Assembly (NCBI GenBank): GCA_963665545.2
Contig: CAXXKZ010000011.1
Coordinates: 558,001-622,000 of the forward strand
Reading direction: 5' to 3'
DNA length: 64,000 nucleotides
Source: G963665545 sp963665545
Lineage (GTDB): Bacteria; Pseudomonadota; Gammaproteobacteria; Xanthomonadales; SZUA-36
In this document: positions 37,947 through 46,221 of the stretch, piece after piece
How the letters are laid out: each line of letters starts with the position of its first letter
How positions within the stretch are numbered: the stretch's first letter is position 1
The notes under the pieces: generated by a model
The model's input: the letters and a program-made list of their open reading frames with translations, nothing else
Told to the model about the DNA's origin: nothing
The model's database searches: none
Made by a program: the position numbers and the translations under genes

Positions 37947-38924
37947 TTACTTTCTCAGCGCCTGTAGCGAGAAGGTCCTGTCGGGAATGTCAATATCGAA
38001 AATGATCTCTTCGTAATACACTTCAGTGAGCTCTTCGGGTTTATCAGCCGGCACCACTTGCATCCGCCGTGCAATACGCCGCGCGCCCACATCAACAAAT
38101 TCTGAATGGATCATGGTGCGAATCAGCTGCTTTTTCTCGTTGAGAAATTTGATGCTGTCGACCAATTCATCCTCGCCTCTGATGCTCAACACCACTTCAC
38201 CCCAGACCACGGGCGCATTGGGCAGGGGTATGCAGGAAATGATGTAGTGACTCGATCCTTCTTCATTCGGCATTTGAGTGAATTGACAGTCATAGTCATC
38301 GGCAAAGCGCGAGTTCTTCACCAGGTCGTCGTTGGTCAAGTGACTGCCCATCCACGAACCCGACATCATGGATACGGGCACCTTGATGGTGCGATCGACC
38401 TTGGGCAGATAATTCCAGATATTTTTGCCCACTTTCAACGTGGACGTGCCCCGCTCTCTGGCGGGCGAGAGGATTTGCACCAGCGTTTTATCCGTTCCCT
38501 TGGACCAGGTTTTCATCACCAGTTCGCGCTCCCAGCGCTCGGTTTTGACGCGCATGCGCATCGTGCCCTGGCTGGAAGCGCCGCGCATCATATCGTCGGT
38601 TTTGTTCAATAGTTGTTCGACGCTGGGCGGATCAGCGAACAAACTGGCGGCAATGAGCAGCGCGCCAGCACCCATGGTGATCAGAGACCTTCTCGATGGA
38701 GCCGCAGGCGACCCGCCGGCCCCGGTTGGGTAAGTCGAGCAAAGCGAGCGGTACCAGAGGGGCCAAGCGCCTTTTGCATGCCGTCGAGCGCAGGCCCGAG
38801 GAGCCACACGGTTTGCCCGCAAGGCGAAGAGTACGGCTCCGATGCCGTTGCGCGTGCAGCCGCCTTCCGCCGAAGGCGGGGGCAGGGAAGCGAGACTCCT
38901 TATTTTCATTTTGTCCATTCTCAT
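37947..38924 (-). CDS. LolA-like outer-membrane lipoprotein-sorting protein with a repeat-encoded N-terminal insert
   Basis: The conserved part (from about residue 90) is the LolA_like family: MRVKTERWERELVMKTWSKG, then LKVGKNIWNYLPKVDRTIKV, and SGSWMGSHLTNDDLV. Such periplasmic proteins accompany FtsX-type exporters and probably carry lipidated cargo. The first eight residues (MRMDKMKI) overlap the TetR stop by ATGA, but residues 9-76 or so are encoded by mosaic repeat copy C (38698-38901, 204 bp, 68 codons), open in this frame. Behind it comes RRSLITMGAGALLIAASLFA, which looks like the original signal peptide. Either the insert is carried as an N-terminal extension or translation restarts at the Met in ITMGAGALL (start near 38675). 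Secretion of the long form is doubtful. Confidence 0.85.
   Translation of the reverse strand: MRMDKMKIRSLASLPPPSAEGGCTRNGIGAVLFALRANRVAPRACARRHAKGAWPLWYRSLCSTYPTGAGGSPAAPSRRSLITMGAGALLIAASLFADPPSVEQLLNKTDDMMRGASSQGTMRMRVKTERWERELVMKTWSKGTDKTLVQILSPARERGTSTLKVGKNIWNYLPKVDRTIKVPVSMMSGSWMGSHLTNDDLVKNSRFADDYDCQFTQMPNEEGSSHYIISCIPLPNAPVVWGEVVLSIRGEDELVDSIKFLNEKKQLIRTMIHSEFVDVGARRIARRMQVVPADKPEELTEVYYEEIIFDIDIPDRTFSLQALRK
38698..38901 (-). repeat. Mosaic dispersed repeat, copy C (block order 1-2-3-4), in frame in LolA-like gene
   Basis: Read on the minus strand, block 1 is 38901-38856, block 2 38855-38790, block 3 38789-38746 and block 4 38745-38698. This is the most complete ordered copy and shares long near-identical runs with copies A and B, including the 8-bp hairpin in block 1. 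Its 204-base length is a multiple of three, and the strand facing the LolA-like gene has no stop, so it is translated as a peptide including SLASLPPPSAEGGC and ACARRHAKGAWPLWYRS. It begins directly after the first codons of the gene. Confidence 0.87.
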
Positions 38925-39574
38925 CGGCGATGTGCGATGCCGTCGACCAGCGTGTCCGAAATCAAATCGGCCAAATGTTCTACATCGGTATGCATGCGAA
39001 AAAGCTGATCGCCAAAGATGCCGGCAAATATCAGGTTGATCAGAACGACCGTCCGGGCTTGCAGTTCCTCTGCCGACCAGTTGTGCGGCGCAGCCGCTGC
39101 ATCCACCATGTCCGCGACCAGGGACACCTCCATCTGGTTGTCTGGATCCAGCAAGTCGCTGTCCAGTTCCGAGAGCACGAGCGCAATTTCATGATCGCCC
39201 TTGAGCAATCGGGACGTCAGCGGCATTTTCCGACTGAGCGTGATGGATGTTCGAATGTATGATTTGAGCGATGCAATCGGGCTCAGCGATTCATCGAATA
39301 TTGCCGCCATTTCTTCCAAGTAGTTCTTTTTCTCCTGGACGATGGTGTGGACAAGCAAATCGGCTTTACTTTTAAAGTAGAGGTAGACCGTGCCTTTTGC
39401 AATTCCCGCCTCTTTTGCGATATCACCAATATTGGTCTTGCGATAGCCGTGCCGCTCGAAAAGCCTGTTGGCTGCATCCAGTATGCGGTTGAATTTCAAA
39501 CGTTGCGCGTCATCGTGGGGCGGCTGAAGAATGTCATCCAGCCCGGACTCAATCATCGCATAAGCATCCGTCAT
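38921..39574 (-). CDS. TetR-family repressor
   Basis: The ATG at 39574 gives a 217-residue TetR protein. The N-terminal HTH covers about residues 31-75: ILDAANRLFERHGYRKTNIG, then DIAKEAGIAKGTVYLYFKSK. The ligand domain is divergent, as usual. The gene heads the minus-strand export operon and its stop overlaps the LolA-like start (ATGA). It is divergent from the thiolase gene, and the 169-base gap between them contains several TGACCA half-sites. It probably represses both its own operon and the thiolase, responding to an acyl or lipid-like ligand, by inference from context. An upstream TTG at 39583 would read through the operator and is less likely. Confidence 0.92.
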   Translation of the reverse strand: MTDAYAMIESGLDDILQPPHDDAQRLKFNRILDAANRLFERHGYRKTNIGDIAKEAGIAKGTVYLYFKSKADLLVHTIVQEKKNYLEEMAAIFDESLSPIASLKSYIRTSITLSRKMPLTSRLLKGDHEIALVLSELDSDLLDPDNQMEVSLVADMVDAAAAPHNWSAEELQARTVVLINLIFAGIFGDQLFRMHTDVEHLADLISDTLVDGIAHRR

Positions 39575-39576
39575 AA

Positions 39577-39600
39577 TGACCAAATTAACATATCTGGTCA
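39577..39600. promoter_or_regulatory. Probable TetR operator next to its own start
   Basis: The half-site TGACCA at 39577-39582 and its complement TGGTCA at 39595-39600 form a 24-bp inverted repeat with a 12-base AT-rich spacer, directly upstream of the TetR ATG. The minus strand also shows a TTGACT (-35-like) about 16 bases before TAATTT (-10-like) in this stretch, so a bound repressor would cover the promoter. A third TGGTCA at 39647-39652 recurs near the thiolase promoter. Confidence 0.6.
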
Positions 39601-39647
39601 GTTAGTCAATGTGGGATGAGCAAACATTTGGAATCACAATTGATTTT

Positions 39648-39681
39648 GGTCATTGACCCTCGTTCGGATGTCTCGTATAAA
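39648..39681 (+). promoter_or_regulatory. Thiolase promoter with overlapping palindrome
   Basis: TTGACC at 39653-39658 and TATAAA at 39676-39681 are separated by 17 bases, a near-ideal sigma-70 arrangement, with transcription expected to start near 39688. The -35 box overlaps the 11-bp palindrome GGTCA-T-TGACC (39648-39658), which reuses the half-site of the TetR-proximal operator. This suggests direct repression of the thiolase by the divergent TetR protein. Confidence 0.7.
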
Positions 39682-39709
39682 GACTGGCCCAGACCATCCT
39701 TTTAAATTG

Positions 39710-39727
39710 TTGACTCGATAGAGTCAA
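39710..39727. promoter_or_regulatory. Palindrome in the thiolase leader
   Basis: TTGACTC-GATA-GAGTCAA is a perfect 7-bp inverted repeat with a 4-base centre, lying downstream of the predicted transcription start and just before the ribosome binding site (AGGAG at 39731-39735, ATG at 39744). It could be a second operator or an RNA hairpin close to the ribosome binding site. It does not share the TGACCA half-site exactly. Confidence 0.5.
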
Positions 39728-39743
39728 TTCCAGGAGTCAAAAC

Positions 39744-40949
39744 ATGCGCGAAGCCGTCATCGTTTCCACCGCCAGAACCCCACTGGCCAAATCCATCCGC
39801 GGTACCTTTAACAACACACACGGCATCACGATGGCCGGTCACGCGATCAAGCATGCCATTTCGCGCGCCGGAGTCGACCCTGCAGAGATCGAAGATGTCA
39901 TACTTGGTTGTGCAAACCCCGAAGGTGCTACCGGGTTCAATGTCGCCCGAAACGCTGCTCTGGCTGCAGGCTGCCCCGTCACAACGGCCGGGTCGACCAT
40001 CAACCGATTTTGCTCATCCGGATTGCAGGCCATCGCCATGGCAGCAGGCCGTGTCGTCAACGAGGGTGTGCCCGTTATGGCGGCGGGTGGCGTTGAGTCA
40101 ATCTCACTGGTGCAGTTCAGCAAGCAATACAATTCTTCGCATGCCACCGAGGCGTCATTGCTGAAATCCCACCCGGCCCTATGGATGTCCATGCTGGAAA
40201 CTGCCGAGATTGTTGCCGAGCGCTATAGCGTTTCGCGCGAGGCCCAGGACGAATTCGCCCTGATGAGTCAGCAACGCACCGCGGCGGCCCAACAGAGCGG
40301 CATTTTTGATAACGAAATCGTACCTCTGACAACGACGTGGAAGAAGGTCGACCGGGAAACTGGCGAGGAGTCCTTTGAAGAGCGCACTGCCGATCGTGAT
40401 GAATGCAATCGCCCGGAAACCACACTTGAAGCCCTGGCGTCACTCAAACCTGTGTTTGCCGACGGACAACAGATCAAGGAAGGCAAGACCGTCACTGCCG
40501 GCAACGCCAGCCAATTCTCAGACGGCGCCAGCGCCAGCGTGGTGATGGAGGCAAGCGAAGCCGAGAAACGTGGGCTTGAGCCCCTCGGCGCCTTTCGCGG
40601 ATTTGCAGTGGCAGGTTGCGAACCAGATGAAATGGGCATCGGCCCCGTGCTCGCCGTACCCCGCTTGTTGGAACGCGCCGGCCTTACGATTGATGACATC
40701 GATCTGTGGGAATTAAATGAAGCCTTCGCCAGCCAATGCCTCTATTGCCGTGACGAATTGGGCATCGACCCTGAAAAATACAACGTCAATGGCGGCTCCA
40801 TTTCGATTGGCCACCCCTATGGCATGACTGGCGCGCGCTGCTCCGGGCACATCCTGCTGGAAGGCCAGCGCCGCGGCGCCAAGTGGGGCGTGGTTACGAT
40901 GTGCATCGGTGCCGGCCAAGGCGCAGCAGGGTTGTTTGAAATCTTTTAG
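39744..40949 (+). CDS. Thiolase (acetyl-CoA acyltransferase, FadA-type)
   Basis: This 401-residue thiolase is complete. The nucleophile is Cys90 in NRFCSSGLQA, the catalytic His lies in GGSISIGHPYGMTGAR, and the second Cys is in MCIGAGQGAAG. Loop sequences resemble degradative FadA-like thiolases, which cleave 3-ketoacyl-CoA with CoA to release acetyl-CoA. No FadB-like partner is adjacent. A consensus promoter, palindromic sites and AGGAG eight bases before the ATG are visible upstream, and the divergent TetR gene is the likely regulator. The DUF3604 gene follows five bases after its stop. Confidence 0.95.
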   Translation: MREAVIVSTARTPLAKSIRGTFNNTHGITMAGHAIKHAISRAGVDPAEIEDVILGCANPEGATGFNVARNAALAAGCPVTTAGSTINRFCSSGLQAIAMAAGRVVNEGVPVMAAGGVESISLVQFSKQYNSSHATEASLLKSHPALWMSMLETAEIVAERYSVSREAQDEFALMSQQRTAAAQQSGIFDNEIVPLTTTWKKVDRETGEESFEERTADRDECNRPETTLEALASLKPVFADGQQIKEGKTVTAGNASQFSDGASASVVMEASEAEKRGLEPLGAFRGFAVAGCEPDEMGIGPVLAVPRLLERAGLTIDDIDLWELNEAFASQCLYCRDELGIDPEKYNVNGGSISIGHPYGMTGARCSGHILLEGQRRGAKWGVVTMCIGAGQGAAGLFEIF

Positions 40950-40954
40950 ACACA

Positions 40955-42868
40955 GTGAATCCTCACTGGAAATTGCCACCGAATGGCCTCCGGCTGAGCT
41001 TTGCGGTATTGGTCCTCTCGCTTTCGTCCTGCTCCAATGAAGATCTGGGGCGGGACAGTCCACCTGCGGAACGACTGCAGTCCCAAGTTGTATCGGAAAC
41101 TCGGGCTGAATCCCCAGGATCAAAGATTCAGTCTGAACCCACTGCATGGTTCGGCAACCTGCATGTGCATTGCGGCTGGTCCTATGACACCTATCTGATG
41201 GGTACGCCGACCACGCCGGACGACGCTTACCGTTTTGCCAGGGGTGAAGCCATTGCGCATGTCAGTGGCAACACGATGCAAATCAATGGCCCGCCGCTGG
41301 ATTTTCTGGCCGTCACCGACCATTCCGAATACCTCGCTGATCTGTTCAAGGCCAAACTGGGCGAGATAGAGCTTCCGATCGACCATGTGCCATTGCTTCG
41401 CAAGATATTCCGCGGCAGCCAGGCGGAACGCGATGAAGCTTATTTTGAAATTGACCTGTCGCTGCTGAATGCGCCTGTCGAAGGACTCAATGATCCCACT
41501 CGAATGCACTCTGCCTGGGCAGAAATGGTGGCCGCCGCCGATCGCCATTACTCGCCCGGCACCTTCACTACTTTTGTTGGCTTCGAATGGACCAGCACGC
41601 CCCGCCTGTTGAATCTGCACCGCAATGTGATATTTCGCAGCAACCGGGTACCCCGCCTGCCGTTTACTTCTTTCGATTCCATGCGCCCCCAGGACCTGTG
41701 GGCCTGGATGGATGCCCAACGCAAAAGGGGGGTCACTTTAATGGCGATTCCACACAATTCCAACCTGAGCGGTGGCGCCATGTTTCCGGAAGTCGACTCG
41801 CGCGGAGTGGACATTAACGCCGATTGGGCCAATGCCCGTCTGCGCAATGAACCGCTGGTCGAAATCACCCAGGCGAAGGGCACATCTGAAACCCACCCCA
41901 TTCTTTCGCCCACCGACGAAATGGCTGATTTCGAGCTGATCGACAAATCCTGGGCTGAGATGTATACGCCCGATGATGTCGTGGATAACAGCGACGATCC
42001 TCAGCAAAAATTTCGCGGCAGTTATGTCCGTTCGGCCTACAAAACTGGGCTAATTCTCAATGCTGAGAATGGCTTCAACCCTTACCAGTTTGGAGTCATC
42101 GGCTCAACCGACACCCACAATGGTGGTGGTTCTTTTCAGGAAAACAACTATATGGGCGCCCACGGTCTGGATGATGCCGACCCCGAGGTTCGATTGAAAT
42201 CGGCGCCCAGGGCCGGAATGGCTTCGGTGGAGCGCAGTGCCTCCGGGCTGGTCGGCGTATGGGCGTTGGAAAACACTCGCGAGGCCATATTTGATGCGCT
42301 GGCGCGAAAGGAAACATTTGCCACTTCCGGGACGCGCATCCAGGTCCGCCTGGTGGCAACATACGATAAGCCCAGCGAAGCCGGCAATACGAACAGCACC
42401 CTGATGGGCGGCGAGCTTGATCCCGCGCCCGCAGGTCAGACACCGAATTTTCTGGTTACGGCGAGCAAGGACCCTGACAGCGCAGGGCTCGATCGGATCC
42501 AGATCATCAAGGGTTGGGTGCGCAACGGACGTGCCCACGAGCGGGTGTTCGATATTGCCTGCTCAAACCAGCGGCAGCCGGATCCTGAAAACTGGCACTG
42601 TACCGCCCAGTCAGTTGCCCCTGATCCTGCCAACTGCGATTACCTCGTCGACGAGGGCCAAGTGAGCTTTAAGGTGGCGTGGCAGGACCCGACATTCTCG
42701 CCTGAAGAATACGCCTTTTATTACGTTCGCGTTATTGAGAATCCCACCTGCAGATGGAGCACCCTGGATGCGCTTCGCACTGGATCCAGACCGGACTCAA
42801 GAGTTCCTGCGGTGATTCAGGAGCGGGCCTGGTCCTCACCAATCTGGTACCGCCCCACATCGTTGTGA
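40955..42868 (+). CDS. DUF3604 lipoprotein
   Basis: The GTG at 40955, five bases after the thiolase stop, begins a 637-residue lipoprotein (signal ending in LVLSLSSC). The N-terminal PHP-like metal site of DUF3604 is visible as WFGNLHVHCGWSYDTYLMGT, then DFLAVTDHSEYL, and later GVIGSTDTHNGGG. The C-terminus holds the family ending EYAFYYVRVIENPTCRWSTL. DUF3604 proteins are exported, probably metal-dependent hydrolases of unknown substrate, very common in marine proteobacteria. Tight linkage to the thiolase suggests they are co-transcribed and perhaps TetR-controlled. Confidence 0.93.
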   Translation: MNPHWKLPPNGLRLSFAVLVLSLSSCSNEDLGRDSPPAERLQSQVVSETRAESPGSKIQSEPTAWFGNLHVHCGWSYDTYLMGTPTTPDDAYRFARGEAIAHVSGNTMQINGPPLDFLAVTDHSEYLADLFKAKLGEIELPIDHVPLLRKIFRGSQAERDEAYFEIDLSLLNAPVEGLNDPTRMHSAWAEMVAAADRHYSPGTFTTFVGFEWTSTPRLLNLHRNVIFRSNRVPRLPFTSFDSMRPQDLWAWMDAQRKRGVTLMAIPHNSNLSGGAMFPEVDSRGVDINADWANARLRNEPLVEITQAKGTSETHPILSPTDEMADFELIDKSWAEMYTPDDVVDNSDDPQQKFRGSYVRSAYKTGLILNAENGFNPYQFGVIGSTDTHNGGGSFQENNYMGAHGLDDADPEVRLKSAPRAGMASVERSASGLVGVWALENTREAIFDALARKETFATSGTRIQVRLVATYDKPSEAGNTNSTLMGGELDPAPAGQTPNFLVTASKDPDSAGLDRIQIIKGWVRNGRAHERVFDIACSNQRQPDPENWHCTAQSVAPDPANCDYLVDEGQVSFKVAWQDPTFSPEEYAFYYVRVIENPTCRWSTLDALRTGSRPDSRVPAVIQERAWSSPIWYRPTSL

Positions 42869-42934
42869 TGGGTGAATTAAGAATCTAGCTGTGAATTCCA
42901 GCAGCGTTGTTCACATTTGAGGATCGGTGCCATC

Positions 42935-43155
42935 GTTACCGCAAAGCGTCATGAGGGTATTGCGGTTCGCTCCTGGGGGATGGCCCTGCGGGCTACCCTC
43001 ACTCCTCCGCGCTTGGTGGGTCGGCTCCAACGGAACATCCTGTTCCGTGTCGCCTCGTCGAGCCATCCCTGCCTCGACGACCCAGTCGCTTGTCGTCCCT
43101 CGGCATCCACCTTGATGGAGCGAACCACAACCCCCTCACGACACTTTGCTGTCAC
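42935..43155. repeat. 221-bp element with 39-bp terminal inverted repeats
   Basis: The left arm (42935-42973) and the complement of the right arm (43117-43155) match at about 32 of 39 positions; the best-conserved cores are GCAAAG, TGAGGG and GGTTCGCTCC. Inside are two further hairpins: ACGGAACA-TCC-TGTTCCGT, and TCGTCGAG with CTCGACGA spaced by ten bases. No transposase is present, so this is a non-autonomous, MITE-like palindromic element. Confidence 0.8.
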
Positions 43156-43269
43156 GGTGCGGTTCCTGGGCTTAAACGACCGCAACCGCCTGGGGCAGCC
43201 AATGCATGAGACACGCGCAAGCGACGACATTTGTGACCACGATGTGCCATAAGTTGGAACAAGTCGGAA

Positions 43270-43387
43270 AGAGTGACAGTGCTGCTTCCAGGACCCTTTG
43301 AAACAGGATGTTTCAAGAGGAGCCCACAGGGATGTGCAGGCGCCACAGGCGCCGTGTGGCGCGTCCTGGAAACAGCGCTGTTACTCT
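43270..43387. repeat. 118-bp element with 25-bp terminal inverted repeats
   Basis: The arms are 43270-43294 and 43363-43387, matching at about 22 of 25 positions (core TTCCAGGAC with CAG and GCTG). The centre holds GAAACA-GGA-TGTTTC and GGCGCC-ACA-GGCGCC hairpins and a CGCCACA/TGTGGCG pair. It lies 114 bases after the 221-bp element but is unrelated to it in sequence. Compact size and nested hairpins suggest a REP- or MITE-like element. Confidence 0.8.
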
Positions 43388-43545
43388 CAGCCGGCTCCCT
43401 GACTAAGCTGACAAAGGCAGATACCCCAGCCAATTCGAACGATGAGCTGAGACTCAGCCAGAATTTGGAGCACTTTTGTGAGCATCGTTGCTGGAATGCA
43501 CATCTAGCACGCCACAAAAGGTCGTCCACAACGGGTCGAGTTAAG

Positions 43546-46002
43546 TCATTCATACCTCAGCGCATTAACGGGCCGGGCTCGCGCCGCCTTGATGGCATGA
43601 ACAGAGGTCGTCAGGGCTGCAACCACAATCGCGACCAGGTCCGCCGAAACAAAAAACATCGGTGAAAGGCTCACCCTTTCGGAGAAAAAATTGAGGTAGG
43701 CGCCAGCGGCCAGCCAGGCCAAAGGTGAGGCCAACAGGATGGCAATCAGCACCGGCCGGAGGATATGCCATACCAGCAATTTCACAATGCGGGGCACGGT
43801 CGCGCCCATCACCTTGCGAATACCCACCTCCTTGGTCCGTTGCTCGGCCATGAATGCCGTCAGACCGAAGAGCCCTATCAAGGCGACCAGCAGTGCCAGC
43901 GCAGCAAAAATTGAAAGCGCCGTGTTGATGCCTTCGAGTATTTGAAAGATGTCATCAAAAAATTCGGCCAGAAAGCGGCGCTGGATGGGGTAGTCGACGA
44001 TCACGCGCTGCCAGGCATTGTCGATCTCCTCGAGCGTTTGCGGAATCATTCCACCTGCTATGCGCACCGAGGCCAGTCGGTATCGGTCTGCCTGTTTCAC
44101 GAACATGATGGGCTTAATGTCGTTGAACAAACCCAGGAAGTTGTTATCCGGTACTACGCCAACGATGCGGTGCTCCAGAAAGCGTGTGTCCGGATCCAGC
44201 CTGTAAAAGTTTTTACCCACGGCCGCGCTGAAGTCGGCGTGGCCCAACCTTCGGGCGGCTGACTCATTCACGAGCACGTTGACACTTTGTTGCAGCGGCA
44301 TCCCTTCCTCGTCCACCACCAGCGCATCGGCCGCTTGATCGGCGCTCAAACCCCGGCCAGCCAGGGCAGGCATGTCGTAGAGGTCAACAAAATGCTCATC
44401 GATGCGGATGACGTAGAGTTCGATTTCGGCGGATTCGTCACCAGGAATGACGGAATAGCCCTGGGCGCTGTGATTTTGTTCAAACGGCACCTGGCTGGAA
44501 AAGGCAACGCCTGTAACACCCGGCACCCGTCGCAACTCGTTACGCAGAGGCTCGATGACCGACATGATCTCCGGGCGTGAAATGCGCGCCAATACAATGA
44601 TTTGATCCTTGGCAAAGATTTGGCTGCCTTCTGCAACCTTTTGGTTCTGTGCGAATACGATGGCCACGGCTATCATCATGAAAATTGATATCGAAAATTG
44701 CGCTACCAGCATGATGTTGCGCAACTTGCCGCCTTTTTGGCCATGCAACAATTCACCGTTCAGCATTCCAACGATTTTCCCGCTGGCAACGAGGTAGGCA
44801 GGATAGCTGCCGGCCAGCACGCCAACCCCGAAGGTAACGATGACCAGCGAAGGCATTGCACTGACGCTGGCAGTCAAATCGAATGAGAGGTCTTTGAAGC
44901 TGACCTCATTGATGGCGGGAATCGCCAGCTTGATCAGCACTATGGCGATGACCAGCGCCACGGCGGTCAGCAGAATACTCTCTGATATGAATTGGGTGAA
45001 CAACTGAACTCGGCTCGCACCCAGTGTCTTGCGCATACCGACCTCTCGCGTGCGGGTCAATAACTGGGCGGTCGCAAGATTGACATAGTTCAAACAGGCT
45101 ATGACGAGGATAAGAAGGCCGAGAATCTGAATGGAAGAAATAACCGGAAACCCGGTGGCCTCCCATATCCAGGTGTTGATGTCCGCAACCGGCCGCAGCT
45201 CAAAACCACTGAGGAGTTTCTTCTGCTCATCGGGCATGTGGGTCTGGAACAACTGCTCGAGTTGTGCGTTGGCCACATCCACACGGCAGGTCTCGGACAA
45301 CAGGACATAGGTCTTGTCATTGGTTGAAAGATTGTCCCAGTCGCCAGCGGAATCAAAGTCCGACATGGCGGACAAGGCTTCCAGGCTTGCCACCATCTCG
45401 AAAATGTCTTGTCCGACAACGCTTGAATTAAAGTGGCTATTTCGAGGTAACTCTCGAATAACGGCACTGACACGCAGATCATATTGGTTGCGAAAGGTGA
45501 TCACTTGCCCGATCGGGTCAAGCGTACCAAAGTATTTTTGCGCCACACTCTCCGTCAGCACGAGGCTTGAGGGATCGGTTAGTGCCGACGAAGCATCGCC
45601 GAGCAGATACTCAAATTGAAAGATACGGAGGAATTCCGGATCTGCAAACCGGATGGGCTGATTGAACTTGCGCTCTCCTGTTGAGGCCAGGAACTCGCGT
45701 GCCAACAGGCGCGCGGCGTATTCTGCGGCGGGTACTTCCTCGGCCATCAGCGGCTGCACCCGGGACTGCACCACATTCAGCGAATTGGTCATCATGTCCG
45801 CTTCGGGCCTGACATTGCTATAGATGGCAAAAATGCGCTCGACTTCAGGGAAGAATGAATCGTGGCTGAGTTCATATCTGGCCACTATCTGGGCCAGCAT
45901 GAAGACAGCCAGCCCAATCGCCAGCCCGGCAATATTGATGGCCGCAAACAACTTGTTCTTCCAGATGTTGCGCAAGGCAAGGATGGCGTAGTTCTTAAAC
46001 AT
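43546..46002 (-). CDS. MacB-like FtsX-family ABC permease (two-unit, 818 residues)
   Basis: This 818-residue protein has two MacB_PCD/FtsX units in tandem. An N-terminal helix (LFAAINIAGLAIGLAVFMLA) and periplasmic domain lead to three helices around 285-400. A further helix near 425-450 and a second periplasmic domain follow, and the last helices end with SVHAIKAARARPVNALRYE. Such large permeases are paired with a separate LolD-like ATPase and are widespread in Bacteroidota and some gammaproteobacteria; the substrate is unknown. No ATPase is adjacent, so a distant one, or that of the 34.7-kb operon, would be needed. It is divergent from the S9 peptidase lipoprotein gene across 219 bases with no clear operator. 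Confidence 0.92.
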   Translation of the reverse strand: MFKNYAILALRNIWKNKLFAAINIAGLAIGLAVFMLAQIVARYELSHDSFFPEVERIFAIYSNVRPEADMMTNSLNVVQSRVQPLMAEEVPAAEYAARLLAREFLASTGERKFNQPIRFADPEFLRIFQFEYLLGDASSALTDPSSLVLTESVAQKYFGTLDPIGQVITFRNQYDLRVSAVIRELPRNSHFNSSVVGQDIFEMVASLEALSAMSDFDSAGDWDNLSTNDKTYVLLSETCRVDVANAQLEQLFQTHMPDEQKKLLSGFELRPVADINTWIWEATGFPVISSIQILGLLILVIACLNYVNLATAQLLTRTREVGMRKTLGASRVQLFTQFISESILLTAVALVIAIVLIKLAIPAINEVSFKDLSFDLTASVSAMPSLVIVTFGVGVLAGSYPAYLVASGKIVGMLNGELLHGQKGGKLRNIMLVAQFSISIFMMIAVAIVFAQNQKVAEGSQIFAKDQIIVLARISRPEIMSVIEPLRNELRRVPGVTGVAFSSQVPFEQNHSAQGYSVIPGDESAEIELYVIRIDEHFVDLYDMPALAGRGLSADQAADALVVDEEGMPLQQSVNVLVNESAARRLGHADFSAAVGKNFYRLDPDTRFLEHRIVGVVPDNNFLGLFNDIKPIMFVKQADRYRLASVRIAGGMIPQTLEEIDNAWQRVIVDYPIQRRFLAEFFDDIFQILEGINTALSIFAALALLVALIGLFGLTAFMAEQRTKEVGIRKVMGATVPRIVKLLVWHILRPVLIAILLASPLAWLAAGAYLNFFSERVSLSPMFFVSADLVAIVVAALTTSVHAIKAARARPVNALRYE

Positions 46003-46221
46003 GGCTACTGCCGCCTGGTTTGTTGTGAGTCATGCAACTCCGAATATGCCTATCGCAGCAACCGCTGTTCATTAGTACCGACGCTCGAATGACCTGATCC
46101 GTTACAGAATGATTCAATTGGGCGGCCAGCACCAGCAAACGCCGCTGAGGACGTAGTGCCTGATTCCGTCAGGAATGAGACAAGCACCAGGAGAGGCCTT
46201 GACCATGACCGGAGAACACAC

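Larger units (their letters stand above)
42869..43545. other. Gene-free stretch between convergent genes holding two inverted-repeat elements
   Basis: No reading frame here looks coding on either strand. About half is accounted for by two elements with terminal inverted repeats (42935-43155 and 43270-43387). The rest, including 43388-43545, shows nothing I can name. Confidence 0.7.

Noticed and set aside
42917..43665. Plus-strand frames of 111 and 130 codons between the DUF3604 gene and the MacB-like permease
   Set aside because: Their translations cover the inverted-repeat elements and show low-complexity, arginine- and proline-rich sequence with no domain; judged non-coding.
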